A DNA stretch of 64,000 nt from Streptomyces sp. Ag109_O5-10 (GTDB lineage: Bacteria; Actinomycetota; Actinomycetes; Streptomycetales; Streptomycetaceae): positions 3,286,001 to 3,350,000 of the forward strand of contig NZ_FNTQ01000001.1 in assembly GCF_900105755.1 (NCBI RefSeq), in the 5' to 3' direction. The position numbers and the translations under genes were made by a program. Shown here in pieces: positions 1 to 9,885 of the stretch. Positions within the stretch are counted from its first letter, which is position 1; each line of letters starts with the position of its first letter. Below the pieces are notes generated by a model that saw only the letters and a program-made list of their open reading frames with translations, ran no database searches and was not told the origin of the DNA.

Positions 1-858
<858 letters not shown>

Positions 859-866
<8 letters not shown>

Positions 867-1845
867 TGAGGCACTCCCTCCAGAAGTGACAGGCGCTGCC
901 CCGGTGTTGATCCACCGGATACAGCGGCGGTTCGTCGGTGCGGCACACGTCCTGGGCCATCGGGCAGCGCGGGTTGAAGGCGCACCCCGGTGGGATGTCC
1001 ATCAGGTTGGGCGGCAGACCCTTGATGGCGTAGAGCTCCTGGCCCTTCTGGTCGAGGCGCGGGATGGAGTCGAGCAGCCCGCGCGTGTAGGGGTGGGCCG
1101 GCGCCTTGTAGATGTCGTGCACGGGCGCCGACTCGACGATCCGCCCCGCGTACATCACGGCGATCCGGTCCGCGACGTCGGCGACCACACCCAGGTCGTG
1201 CGTGATCAGGATCAGCCCCATCCGGTACTCGCGCTGCAGCTCCGCGAGCAGGTCCATGACCTGGGCCTGGACGGTCACGTCCAGGGCGGTGGTCGGTTCG
1301 TCGGCGATGACGAGCGCCGGTTCGAGGGCCAGCGCCATGCCGATCATGATGCGCTGGCGCATGCCCCCGGAGAACTGGTGCGGATAGTCCCGCACCCGCT
1401 GGGCTGCGGCCGGAATCCGCACCCGGTCCATCAGCTCGACGGCCCTGGTCCGCGCGTCCTTCCTGGACATCCCCCGGTGCACGACGAACATCTCGCCCAG
1501 CTGGTCGCCCACGCTCAGCACCGGGTTGAGCGCCGACAGCGCGTCCTGGAAGATCATCGCCATCTCGGCGCCCCGGATCTTCCGCCGCTCCTCTTCCTTC
1601 AGCTTCAGCAGGTCGCGGCCCTGGAAGAGGATCTCGCCCCCGCCGATCCGCCCGGGCGGCACGTCCAGGATCCCCATCACGGCCTGGGCGGTCACCGACT
1701 TCCCGGACCCGGACTCGCCCAGCACGGCCAGCGTCTCCCCCTCGTCGACGGCGTACGAGACGCCGTTGACCGCCTTCGCGACCCCGTCTCGCGTCCGGAA
1801 CTCCACGTGCAGGTCACGCACTTCGAGCAGCACGGCGGCGCTCAC
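859..1845 (-). CDS. Peptide ABC transporter ATP-binding protein, OppD/DppD type
   Basis: First ATPase of the peptide importer, 328 residues. Visible motifs: Walker A (GESGSGKS), Q-loop (MIFQDALSALNP), signature (FSGGMRQR), Walker B ([12 protein letters not shown]), H-loop (ITHDLGVVADVAD). The C-terminal oligopeptide-ABC domain carries the Cys cluster (CAFNPRCPMAQDVC) that in this family can bind an iron-sulfur cluster. The GTG start at 1845 was chosen because it forms a GTGA overlap with the permease stop codon and places the first conserved residues (LLEVRDLHVEF) directly after the start. An in-frame extension further upstream would run through the permease gene and is not credible. Confidence 0.93.
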
Positions 1846-2822
1846 CTCAGCTTCGGGTCGAGGGCGTCGCGCACCGCGTCGCCGAGCATGATGAAGGCCA
1901 GGACGGTGAGCGCGAGGGCCCCGGAGGGCCACAGCAGCGCGTGCGGGGCGTTGCGGATGTAGGGCGAGGCGGCGGAGATGTCGATGCCCCAGGAGACGCT
2001 CGGCGGCTTCAGGCCGACGCCGAGGTACGACAGCGTCGCCTCCAGGGCGATGTACGTGCCGAGCGCGATGGTCGCGACGACGATCACGGGGGCCACCGCG
2101 TTGGGTGCGATGTGCCTGAGGAGGATCCGGGAGTTGGAGGCGCCGAGGGCGCGGGCGGCCTGGACGTAGTCGTTCTGTTTGGCGGTGATCACCGAGCCGC
2201 GGGCGATCCGGGAGATCTGCGGCCAGCCGAGCAGCACCATGAACCCGATGACGGGCCAGACCGTATTGCTGGTCACCACCGAGAGGAGGACGAGACCGCC
2301 GAGGACGACCGGGATCGCGAAGAAGACATCGGTGATCCGGGACAGCACCGAGTCCCAGACGCCGCCGAAGAACCCGGCGAGCCCGCCGAGCACCGACCCG
2401 AACAGCGCGACCCCGAGCGTGGCGCACACACCCACCGTGACGGACGTACGGGCGCCGTACACGGTCCGCGTGTAGACGTTGCAGCCCTGCCCGTCGTAGC
2501 CGAAGGGGGCGCCCGGCCGGGAGCCCTCCTGGGCCAGGGCGAGGTCGCACTTGAGGGGGGAGCCGGAGGCGATCAGGGACGGCCACAGGGAGATGACGAC
2601 GAGGAAGAGGATGACGAGGGCGGAGACGATGAAGACCGGGTTGCGCCGCAGGTCCCGCCAGGCGTCGGACCAGAGGGAGCGGGGCTTGGCCGCGGGACCG
2701 GTGCCGAGCGGTCCTCCCGGCGTCCGTTCCAGCGTCTGCGCCTCGCTCGCCGCCAGGTCCATGGCCCCGCCCATGCCCGTCCCGGCGATGGCCCGGTCCT
2801 GCTCGAACGGCTGCTCAGGCAT
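1842..2822 (-). CDS. Peptide ABC transporter permease, OppC/DppC type
   Basis: Membrane subunit of 326 residues. A cytoplasmic N-terminal tail of about 50 residues is followed by a first membrane segment (about 58-80), an extracytoplasmic loop with two cysteines, and then the BPD_transp_1 domain. The EAA loop that contacts the ATPases is visible as DYVQAARALGASNSRILLRH. The C-terminus ends in the typical GDAVRDALDPKLR. It overlaps the upstream permease by 8 nt and the downstream ATPase by 4 nt, so all of these genes are one operon. The order binding protein, OppB, OppC, OppD, OppF is the standard one for the family. Confidence 0.93.
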   Translation of the reverse strand: MPEQPFEQDRAIAGTGMGGAMDLAASEAQTLERTPGGPLGTGPAAKPRSLWSDAWRDLRRNPVFIVSALVILFLVVISLWPSLIASGSPLKCDLALAQEGSRPGAPFGYDGQGCNVYTRTVYGARTSVTVGVCATLGVALFGSVLGGLAGFFGGVWDSVLSRITDVFFAIPVVLGGLVLLSVVTSNTVWPVIGFMVLLGWPQISRIARGSVITAKQNDYVQAARALGASNSRILLRHIAPNAVAPVIVVATIALGTYIALEATLSYLGVGLKPPSVSWGIDISAASPYIRNAPHALLWPSGALALTVLAFIMLGDAVRDALDPKLR

Positions 2823-3738
2823 AGCGGATCCTCGGGTCGAGTACGGCGTAGAGCAGATCCACCAGGAGGTTCGCCACCAGGAACACCAGGACCAGCACGG
2901 TCACGAACCCCACCACCGTCTGGGTGTTCTGCCGCAGGATGCCCTGATAGAGCTGGTAGCCGACGCCGTGGATGTTGAAGATCCGCTCGGTGACGATCGC
3001 ACCGCCCATCAGCGCGCCGATGTCGGTGCCGATGAAGGTGACGACGGGGATGAGCGAGTTGCGCAGCAGGTGCCTGGTGACGACCCGGCGGCGGGGCAGC
3101 CCTTTGGCGACGGCCGTACGGACGTAGTCGCTCCGCTTGTTCTCGGCGATGGAGGTGCGGGTCAGCCGGGTGACATAGGCGAGCGACACGGACGCGAGCA
3201 CCAGCCCCGGCACGATCAGCTCCCCGAAGGCGGCCTCCGGGGAGACGGAGGGTCTGATCCAGCCCCACTCCACGCCCAGCAGCAACTGGAGCAGCAGACC
3301 GGTGACGAAGGTCGGTACGGAGATGACGACCAGGGTGGCCAGCAGCACCCCGGTGTCGACGGGGCGCCCGCGCCGCAGCCCGGTCACCACGCCCAGCGTG
3401 ATGCCGATGACGACCTCGAGGACGATGGCCACGACCGTCAGCCGGATGGTGACGGGGAACGCGGTGGACATCAGCTCGGTGACCGGCTGCCCGTTGAACG
3501 CCGTACCGAAGTCGCCGGTGAAGACGTTCCCCATATAGGTGAGGTATTGCTGCCACACCGGCTTGTCGAGCCCGAACTCCTTCTTCAACTGGGCGGCGGT
3601 CGCCGGGTCGCAGGCGCGCTCGCCGCACAGCCCGGCGATCGGGTCGCCCATGACGTTGACCATGAGGAAGATCAGCAGCGTGGCCCCGACGAACACCGGG
3701 ATCATCTGGAGCAGCCGCCGGACGACGTAGCGTCCCAT
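2815..3738 (-). CDS. Peptide ABC transporter permease, OppB/DppB type
   Basis: Membrane subunit of 307 residues starting with the family N-terminus MGRYVVRRLLQMIPVFVG. It has about six membrane helices and an EAA loop (DYVRTAVAKGLPRRRVV). The C-terminus (YAVLDPRIRYA) is typical of OppB proteins. The start lies 6 nt after the stop of the binding-protein gene and has no obvious ribosome binding site of its own, so translation is probably coupled to that gene. Confidence 0.93.
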   Translation of the reverse strand: MGRYVVRRLLQMIPVFVGATLLIFLMVNVMGDPIAGLCGERACDPATAAQLKKEFGLDKPVWQQYLTYMGNVFTGDFGTAFNGQPVTELMSTAFPVTIRLTVVAIVLEVVIGITLGVVTGLRRGRPVDTGVLLATLVVISVPTFVTGLLLQLLLGVEWGWIRPSVSPEAAFGELIVPGLVLASVSLAYVTRLTRTSIAENKRSDYVRTAVAKGLPRRRVVTRHLLRNSLIPVVTFIGTDIGALMGGAIVTERIFNIHGVGYQLYQGILRQNTQTVVGFVTVLVLVFLVANLLVDLLYAVLDPRIRYA

Positions 3739-3744
3739 GCCGGT

Positions 3745-5376
3745 TCAGCTGACCTTGATCTCGTTGTAGACGGGGACGCTGAACGGGTTGAGGGCCACGT
3801 TCGACAGCCGCTCGGAGTAGCCGGCGCTGCCGTTCTGGTACCAGAGCGGAATGGCGGCCATGTTGTCGCGGACGACTTCCTCGGCCTGCTGGAAGGTGGA
3901 CACGGCCTTGGCGGTGTCGGTCTGGGCGTTCGCCTGGTCGACGAGTCTGTCGAAGTCCTTGTTGGACCACTTGCCGTCGTTGGAGGAGGCGTTGGTGTAG
4001 TAGAGCGGCTGGAGGAAGTTCTGGATGAGCGGGTAGTCCATCTGCCAGCCCGCGCGGAACGGCCCGGTCATCTTGTGCTGCCCGATCTGGTTGCGGAAGT
4101 CGGCGAACGTGCCGACCGGATTGCCGACGCACGCCTTGTCGTTGCCCAGTGCGTTGTTGATGGAGTTGCACACGGCGTCCACCCACATCCTGTGCGAGCC
4201 GGTGTCGGCGTTGTACGTGATTTTGAGCTGGCCGCCGGGCAGTCCCCCGCCCTCCTGGATGAGCTTCTTGGCCTGGGCCGGGTCGTAGTCGCAGGCGCTC
4301 CCGCACAGCCCTTCCTTGAAGCCGCCGGCCGCGCCGAGCACGGGCGAGGTCCAGTCGGTGGCCGGGGTGCGGGTGTTCTGGAAGATGGTGTCGGTGATCT
4401 GCTTCCGGTTGATGGCCATGGAGATGCCGGTGCGGACCTTCTCCGCACCGCTCTTGTTCCAGGCGCTGTCGTAGTAGGGGAACGCGAGCGTCTGGATGAT
4501 GCCGGCCGGAGTGTTGATGTAGCGGTTGCCGAGATCGCTCTTGACGTTCTTCAGCTGCGACGCGGGAACGTCGTCGACGAGATCGAGGTTGCCGGCGATG
4601 AGGTCGGTGTAGGCGGTGTCGCTGTCCGTGTAGACCTTGAGGGTCACTCCCCCGTTCTGCGCCTTGTCGGCACCGGGATAGCCGTCCCATTTCCTCAGGG
4701 CCATCTGCGAGCCCTTGGTGTAGGACTCGATGCGGTACGGTCCGTCGCCGACCGGTTGCGCCAGCCAGCCGGCGTGGTCGGTGAAGAAGGTCCGCGGCAG
4801 CGGGGCGAAGGCCGCGTAGCCGAGGGTGTCGGGGAAGCTGGAGAACTTCTGGTTGAGCGCGACGGTGAAGGTCTTGTCGTCGACGACCTTCAGCCCGGAG
4901 AGCGTGTCGGCGCTCTGTGAGCCGCCGGCCGGGTGGACCTTGTCGTAGCCCTGGATGTAGCCGAAGAAGTAGGCGTTCTTCTGGTTGTTCTTGAGGCTCG
5001 CTCCGTAGTTCCAGGCGTCGACGAACGACTTGGCGGTCACCTTCTCGCCGTTGCTGAAGGTCCAGCCGTCCTTGAGCGTGATCGTGAAGTTCTGCGAGTC
5101 GCTCGTGTCGATCTTCTGGGCGAGCATGTCCGTGGCCTTGCCGGTCCTCGGGTCGTACTTCTTCAGACCCCGGAAGATCATGTCGAGGACCTTGCCGCCC
5201 TGGACCTCGTTGGTGTTGGCCGGCTCCAGGGGGTTCTGCGGGTCTCCCCAGGAGGAGCTGAGCACGCCGCTCTCGCCTCCGCCACCCCCGCTGCCTCCGC
5301 CGCCCCCGCAGGCCGTGACGGCGAGCGCCACCACGACCGCACAGGCCGCCCCTCGGGCGTGCGTGGCTGAACGCAT
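3745..5376 (-). CDS. Peptide-binding lipoprotein, family 5 extracellular solute-binding protein
   Basis: Surface receptor of the peptide importer, 543 residues. The N-terminus is a lipoprotein signal peptide ending in the lipobox VTAC, followed by a glycine-rich linker (GGGGGSGGGGGE) that tethers the mature domain. The family 5 fold is indicated by the N-terminal PQNPLEPANTNE segment, the TLKDGWTFSNGEKVTAKSFV block and the GPYRIESYTKGSQMALRK block. A strong GGAGGAGG ribosome binding site precedes the ATG. An inverted repeat lies 66-90 nt upstream. The gene heads the operon that runs off the left edge. The ligand is not predictable from sequence alone. Confidence 0.92.
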   Translation of the reverse strand: MRSATHARGAACAVVVALAVTACGGGGGSGGGGGESGVLSSSWGDPQNPLEPANTNEVQGGKVLDMIFRGLKKYDPRTGKATDMLAQKIDTSDSQNFTITLKDGWTFSNGEKVTAKSFVDAWNYGASLKNNQKNAYFFGYIQGYDKVHPAGGSQSADTLSGLKVVDDKTFTVALNQKFSSFPDTLGYAAFAPLPRTFFTDHAGWLAQPVGDGPYRIESYTKGSQMALRKWDGYPGADKAQNGGVTLKVYTDSDTAYTDLIAGNLDLVDDVPASQLKNVKSDLGNRYINTPAGIIQTLAFPYYDSAWNKSGAEKVRTGISMAINRKQITDTIFQNTRTPATDWTSPVLGAAGGFKEGLCGSACDYDPAQAKKLIQEGGGLPGGQLKITYNADTGSHRMWVDAVCNSINNALGNDKACVGNPVGTFADFRNQIGQHKMTGPFRAGWQMDYPLIQNFLQPLYYTNASSNDGKWSNKDFDRLVDQANAQTDTAKAVSTFQQAEEVVRDNMAAIPLWYQNGSAGYSERLSNVALNPFSVPVYNEIKVS

Positions 5377-5899
5377 GGCGTGCCTCCTCCGTGAAGGGTG
5401 ATCGGTGGACCGGCGGGTCCCCGGATGACCCGCTATCGGTCAATATCGACCGAACAGGTCGATATCGCTCCCCCACTGCACCGAACGGAGGGTTCCCGGA
5501 GACCCCATGCCGACCTTTAGAGGGACACGTCACCCGATTGCGGACACCTCTCCGGGACCCTCTTGAGGATCTTGTGACGGTGACGCAATGGATCTCCGGA
5601 CAACGATGCCGAAACGTTGGATTGCGACCCGCCGATGTACGCATTTCGGCACCCTGGCGTCCGCATAACGAACGCATTGCCCGTTTCGCGTAATTAGCCC
5701 GAACTAAAGCACGGTGCGATTACGGCGCGCTACCCGCGTAGCTACGAATCGGTCATGACCAGGCAAAGAAAGTAAAGACAAACCCAAGTCGGCCCAGAAT
5801 TTATTGACCTTGAATGAATTACGTTGAAAAAGTCCGGCGTAGCCCGTAGGGGAGAGTGCCCTGCGGAGTCATCAGACCCTCCCTTGGGCCAGGAGCACC
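5377..5899. promoter_or_regulatory. Divergent intergenic region between two peptide-transport operons
   Basis: A 523 nt region separates the leftward binding-protein gene from the rightward permease gene, so it must hold both operon promoters. The right half (about 5690-5830) is clearly more A/T-rich than its surroundings, as Streptomyces promoters often are. TTGACC at 5804-5809 could be a -35 element for the rightward operon, but no convincing -10 is seen. Short reading frames here show no family resemblance. Confidence 0.5.
5436..5465. promoter_or_regulatory. Candidate operator: two overlapping inverted repeats
   Basis: A perfect 9 bp inverted repeat, ATATCGACC-GAACA-GGTCGATAT, occupies 5443-5465. 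It overlaps a second repeat, TCGGTC-AATATC-GACCGA, at 5436-5453. The pair lies 60-90 nt upstream of the binding-protein start codon, where an operator would sit. The binding factor is unknown. Confidence 0.55.
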
Positions 5900-6925
5900 A
5901 TGACCCCCCCAACTCCATCCGCGGCCCCGCTCGAGGTGTCCGACGAGAGCGCTGAGAAGTCGACCACTTCTCCCGACTCGAAGGCCGGCGCGAGCAGGTC
6001 CCCAGGACAGCTCGCGTGGCGGCGCTTCAAGCGCGACCGTACGGGCGTCATATCGGCGATCATCGTGATCTTCTTCTTCGTGATCGCGCTGGCTGCGCCG
6101 CTGATATCCAAGCTGTACGGGAAGGACCCGTACACGACGTACGCGAGCCAGGACCCGAGCCTGCTGGACGCCTTCTCGTACCCGGCGGGCGCGAACGGCG
6201 GCATGAGCTCGCAGTTCTGGTTCGGCATCGAGCCGCAGCTGGGCCGTGACGTCTTCACCTTCCTGATCTACGGCATCCGGACCTCGTTGGGTATCGCCCT
6301 GGCCGCCACCCTGATCACCACCGTCGTCGGCGTCGTGGTCGGTGTGACTGCGGGCTACCTCGGCGGCAAGACGGACTACCTCGTCGGCCGGATCATCGAC
6401 ATCGTGCTGTCGATCCCCTCGACGCTGTTCATCATCGCCTTCATGCCGGTGGTGTTCGGACTGTTCGTCGCCGCTGACGACAACATCCCGACCTGGCTGC
6501 GGGCCGTCGCGCTCATCTTCATGATGTCCTTCTTCGGCTGGGCGTCGATCGCCCGTCTGCTGCGCGGCCAGGTACTCGGCCTGCGGGAGCGGGAGTTCGT
6601 CGAGGCCGCCAAGGTGACGGGGGCGTCACCGGCGCGCATCGTGTTCAAGGAACTGCTGCCGAACCTGTGGACCCCGATCCTCATCCAGTCCACGCTCATG
6701 CTCCCGGCCTACGTGACCGCGGAGGCGGGCTTCGCCTTCCTCGGTGTCGGCATGATCGACCCCACCCCCGACTGGGGCGTCATGATCCAGCGAGGCGCCC
6801 AGTTCTACACCCAGGACTTCACCTTCATGCTCTTCCCGGGCCTGGCCATGGTGATCTTCGTCCTGGCGTTCAACCTGCTCGGCGACTCGGCGCGCGACGC
6901 GCTCGACCCGAAGTCCAAGCGCTGA
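5900..6925 (+). CDS. Peptide ABC transporter permease, BldKA-like (OppC type)
   Basis: First gene of the rightward peptide operon, 341 residues. A Ser/Thr-rich cytoplasmic tail leads to the first helix after FKRDRTGVISA. A long extracytoplasmic insertion containing SKLYGKDPYTTYA and QFWFGIEPQLGRDVFT precedes the permease core. The EAA loop is visible (EFVEAAKVTGASPARIV) and the end is GDSARDALDPKSKR. It closely resembles the bldKA product at 23376-24410 along its whole length, including the unusual insertion. An AGGAG ribosome binding site precedes the ATG. Having the OppC-type permease first, before the binding protein, is the BldK gene order. Confidence 0.92.
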   Translation: MTPPTPSAAPLEVSDESAEKSTTSPDSKAGASRSPGQLAWRRFKRDRTGVISAIIVIFFFVIALAAPLISKLYGKDPYTTYASQDPSLLDAFSYPAGANGGMSSQFWFGIEPQLGRDVFTFLIYGIRTSLGIALAATLITTVVGVVVGVTAGYLGGKTDYLVGRIIDIVLSIPSTLFIIAFMPVVFGLFVAADDNIPTWLRAVALIFMMSFFGWASIARLLRGQVLGLREREFVEAAKVTGASPARIVFKELLPNLWTPILIQSTLMLPAYVTAEAGFAFLGVGMIDPTPDWGVMIQRGAQFYTQDFTFMLFPGLAMVIFVLAFNLLGDSARDALDPKSKR

Positions 6926-6996
6926 CCCATCTCTCATCTGCCGGCCCGGTCAACGTCGTCCGGCTGGTCCCGTCCCACCCATAAGGCAGGGTTGCT

Positions 6997-8754
6997 GTGT
7001 CTTTTTCCCGCAGAAACTTCATGATCGCCACCGGCGTGGTCGCCGCCTCTAGCGCGGTGCTGACCGCCTGTGGCGGCGGCGGCAGCAAGTCGTCGGGCAA
7101 CAAGATCCCCTCGGTCAGCAAGGCCAAGCAGAGCAAGATCGCGGTCGGCACGAAGGCCGACTCGACCGGCCCGGCCCCCGAGGTCGCCGGCGCGGTCAAG
7201 GGCGGGACCATCTACGGCCTCGACCAGTTCGACATGGACCACCTCGACCCGGCCCAGATCTACGTCTCCACCGAGATCCTCATCACCACGCCGATCATGC
7301 GCGGTCTGACCGGCTACAAGCTCGACTCCAAGGGCGGCGCCACCCTCGTCGGCGACGTCGCCACGGACGCGGGCACCGCCAAGGACGGCGGCAAGACCTG
7401 GTCGTTCACGATCAAGGACGGCATCAAGTGGGAGGACGGCTCCGACCTCACCATGGAGGACGTCCGCCACACGTTCGAGCGCCTCTTCGCCTCGTTCGTG
7501 ACGGAGGGCCCGCGCTACGTCCAGCAGTTCCTGGTCGGCGGCGACAAGTACAAGGGCCCCTACGAGGGCAAGCACCTCGACTCCATCGAGATCGACGGCA
7601 AGACCATCACCTTCCGCCTCAACCAGGCGCGTGGTGACTTCAACTTCACGCTCGCCGAGCGCGCGTACTCCTTCGTGAAGAAGTCGAAGGACACCAAGGA
7701 GAAGTACGACAAGCAGCCGTTCTCCTGCGGCCCGTACAAGATCTCCGCCCGCGACATCGGCAAGTCCCTGACGTACACCCGCAACGAGCACTGGGACGCG
7801 GCGACGGACCCGATCCGCAACGCGTACCCGGACAAGTACCTCTTCCAGTTCGGCTTCGAGCTGCTGGCCTCGACCGACCGCTACATCGCGGACAAGGGCA
7901 ACGACCAGTACACGATGTCGATCTTCAACGAGATCGCCCCCGAGCGCATCGCCACGGTCCTCACCGACGCGAAGCTCAAGGAGCGGGTGCTCACCGCGGT
8001 CGACACGGTCACCTACTACTGGCCGATCAACACCACCCGGATCACGGACGTCAAGGTCCGCCAGGCCATCAACTACGCCTGGCCGAACCAGCAGCTGCAG
8101 ACCATCCGCGGCGGTGCGTCCACCAGCGAGATCGCCACCACGATCTTCAGCCCGGTGACGCCCGGTTTCACGGACTTCGACCTCTACGGCAAGAAGACGA
8201 AGCCCGGCGGCGACCCGGTCAAGGCCAAGGCCCTCCTCAAGGAGGCCGGCAAGCTCGGGCAGAAGCTGGTCATCGCGTACCAGACGTCCGACAACGCGGT
8301 GAAGCAGGCCGTCGCGATCAAGAACGCGCTGGAGGCCGCCGGCTTCACGGTGGTCAACAAGCAGCTCGACAAGTCGACCTTCTACACGCAGATCGGCAAG
8401 ATCGACAACACCTACGACCTGTTCGCGGCCGGCTGGAGCCCGGACTGGCCGGGCGGCTACTCGGTCTTCTACCCCTGCTGGGACGGCGACAACATCGGTG
8501 ACGGGCGCAGCAACTACGCCCAGCTGAAGAACGCGAGCGTCGACAAGGCGATCGCGGCCGCCTCTCTGATCACCAACGCGGACGAGGCCAACAAGGCCTG
8601 GGGTGCCATCGACAAGCAGGTCATGGAGCTCGCGGCCTGCGTCCCGGACTACCACGCCATCCGCAACTGGATGCACGGTTCGAAGGTCGGCGGCTTCGTC
8701 TACGACGCCGGCAACACCGGCATCGCGCTCACCAGGCTCTACGCCAAGGCGTAG
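6997..8754 (+). CDS. Peptide-binding lipoprotein with Tat signal, BldKB-like
   Basis: Binding protein of 585 residues. The signal peptide contains a twin-arginine motif (SRRNFM) and ends in the lipobox LTAC, so export of a folded lipoprotein by the Tat pathway is likely. The mature part has family 5 features: GGTIYGLDQFDMDHLDPAQIY, WSFTIKDGIKWEDGSDLTMED and the C-terminal WSPDWPGGYSVFYP block. Architecture and neighbours match BldKB, but sequence similarity to the BldKB candidate at 21477-23288 is clearly lower than for the flanking permeases and ATPases, so ligand preference may differ. The GTG start follows a weak GCAGGG site. Confidence 0.9.
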   Translation: MSFSRRNFMIATGVVAASSAVLTACGGGGSKSSGNKIPSVSKAKQSKIAVGTKADSTGPAPEVAGAVKGGTIYGLDQFDMDHLDPAQIYVSTEILITTPIMRGLTGYKLDSKGGATLVGDVATDAGTAKDGGKTWSFTIKDGIKWEDGSDLTMEDVRHTFERLFASFVTEGPRYVQQFLVGGDKYKGPYEGKHLDSIEIDGKTITFRLNQARGDFNFTLAERAYSFVKKSKDTKEKYDKQPFSCGPYKISARDIGKSLTYTRNEHWDAATDPIRNAYPDKYLFQFGFELLASTDRYIADKGNDQYTMSIFNEIAPERIATVLTDAKLKERVLTAVDTVTYYWPINTTRITDVKVRQAINYAWPNQQLQTIRGGASTSEIATTIFSPVTPGFTDFDLYGKKTKPGGDPVKAKALLKEAGKLGQKLVIAYQTSDNAVKQAVAIKNALEAAGFTVVNKQLDKSTFYTQIGKIDNTYDLFAAGWSPDWPGGYSVFYPCWDGDNIGDGRSNYAQLKNASVDKAIAAASLITNADEANKAWGAIDKQVMELAACVPDYHAIRNWMHGSKVGGFVYDAGNTGIALTRLYAKA

Positions 8755-8770
8755 GCGCCACACGGCATCA

Positions 8771-8796
8771 GGGGCGGCCCCCACCCGGGCCGCCCC
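8771..8796 (+). terminator. Intra-operon hairpin after the binding-protein gene
   Basis: A perfect 10 bp stem (GGGGCGGCCC / GGGCCGCCCC) with a 6 nt loop lies 17 nt after the stop codon. There is no U-tract. In this position such hairpins usually act as attenuators or 3'-end stabilisers that leave more binding protein than permease. The bldK operon has a hairpin at the same place (21415-21460). Confidence 0.6.
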
Positions 8797-8856
8797 CACC
8801 GGCTCCTCACCCCTCACGCCCCGGCAACGGCGCCCCGTCCGGAAAGTCCTGACCCC

Positions 8857-9837
8857 ATGTTCCGCTTCCTTGTCCGCCGTACGATCGGCGCGCTGGTCAT
8901 TCTGCTGATCATCAGCGCCATCACGTTCTGGCTCTTCTACGCCGTTCCGCGTGACCCGGCCATGATGTCCTGCGGCAAGAACTGCACGCCGGCCTCGCTG
9001 GCGCAGATTCGGCACAACCTGGGCATCGACCATCCGATCCCGGTCCAGTACTGGTCCTGGCTCAAGGGCATCTTCGTCGGGCGTGACTACAGCGGCTTCG
9101 GGCACTGCAACGCGCCGTGCCTCGGCTACTCCTTCGCCAACAACGAGCCCGTCTTCGGCACGATCATGGACCGGCTGCCGCTGACCCTCTCGCTCGCCTT
9201 CGGCTCGGCCGTCATCTTCCTGATCTTCGGTGTCGGCGCCGGCATGATCGCCGCGCTCAAGCAGGGCAAGTTCCTGGACAAGTTCGCGAGTTCGGCGTCG
9301 CTGCTCGGCTCCTCGCTGCAGATCTACTTCGTCGGCTACATCGCGCTGTACTTCTTTACCTTCAAGCTGGGCATCCTCGACCAGCCCTCGTACACGGCAC
9401 TGACCGACAACCCCGTCCAGTGGTTCTCGGGTCTGCTGCTGCCGTGGATCGTGCTGTCGATCATCTTCACCGCCAACTACACCCGTATGGCCCGGTCCCA
9501 GCTGGTGGAGCAGCTCGGCGAGGACTACGTCCGCACCGCCCGGGCCAAGGGCCTCTCCGGCGCCAACGTGTTCCTGCGCTTCGCCTGGCGCGGCGCGATG
9601 GGCCCCATCGTCACACTGTTCGGCATCGACCTGGGCACCCTGATCGGCGGCGCGATCATCACCGAGCAGGTCTTCAGCCTCCAGGGCATCGGCCGCCTCT
9701 CGGTGACCTCCGTCATCCAGAGCGACCTGCCGATGCTGCTCGGCGTCACGGTGCTGTCCGCGGCCGCGATCGTGTTCTCCAACATCATCGTCGACGCCGT
9801 GTACGCCTTCATCGACCCGCGGATCCGGCTCGCCTGA
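8857..9837 (+). CDS. Peptide ABC transporter permease, BldKC-like (OppB type)
   Basis: Membrane subunit of 326 residues, exactly the length of the bldKC candidate at 20401-21381. It shares that protein's N-terminus (MFRFLVRRTIGALVI), an extracytoplasmic Cys pair (SCGKNC) and a second Cys pair (CNAPC). The EAA loop (DYVRTARAKGLSGANVF) and the terminal FIDPRIRLA are typical of OppB. It sits between the binding protein and the two ATPases in the BldK-type order. Confidence 0.92.
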   Translation: MFRFLVRRTIGALVILLIISAITFWLFYAVPRDPAMMSCGKNCTPASLAQIRHNLGIDHPIPVQYWSWLKGIFVGRDYSGFGHCNAPCLGYSFANNEPVFGTIMDRLPLTLSLAFGSAVIFLIFGVGAGMIAALKQGKFLDKFASSASLLGSSLQIYFVGYIALYFFTFKLGILDQPSYTALTDNPVQWFSGLLLPWIVLSIIFTANYTRMARSQLVEQLGEDYVRTARAKGLSGANVFLRFAWRGAMGPIVTLFGIDLGTLIGGAIITEQVFSLQGIGRLSVTSVIQSDLPMLLGVTVLSAAAIVFSNIIVDAVYAFIDPRIRLA

Positions 9838-9885
9838 CCTCCGCCCCCGACCCCTACCCCCCGCATCATCCCCAGGAGCGTCCCC

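Noticed and set aside
2551..4920. Long plus-strand open frame across the first peptide operon
   Set aside because: Opposite strand encodes a permease and a lipoprotein with clear motifs; the plus frame is compositionally biased with no domain.
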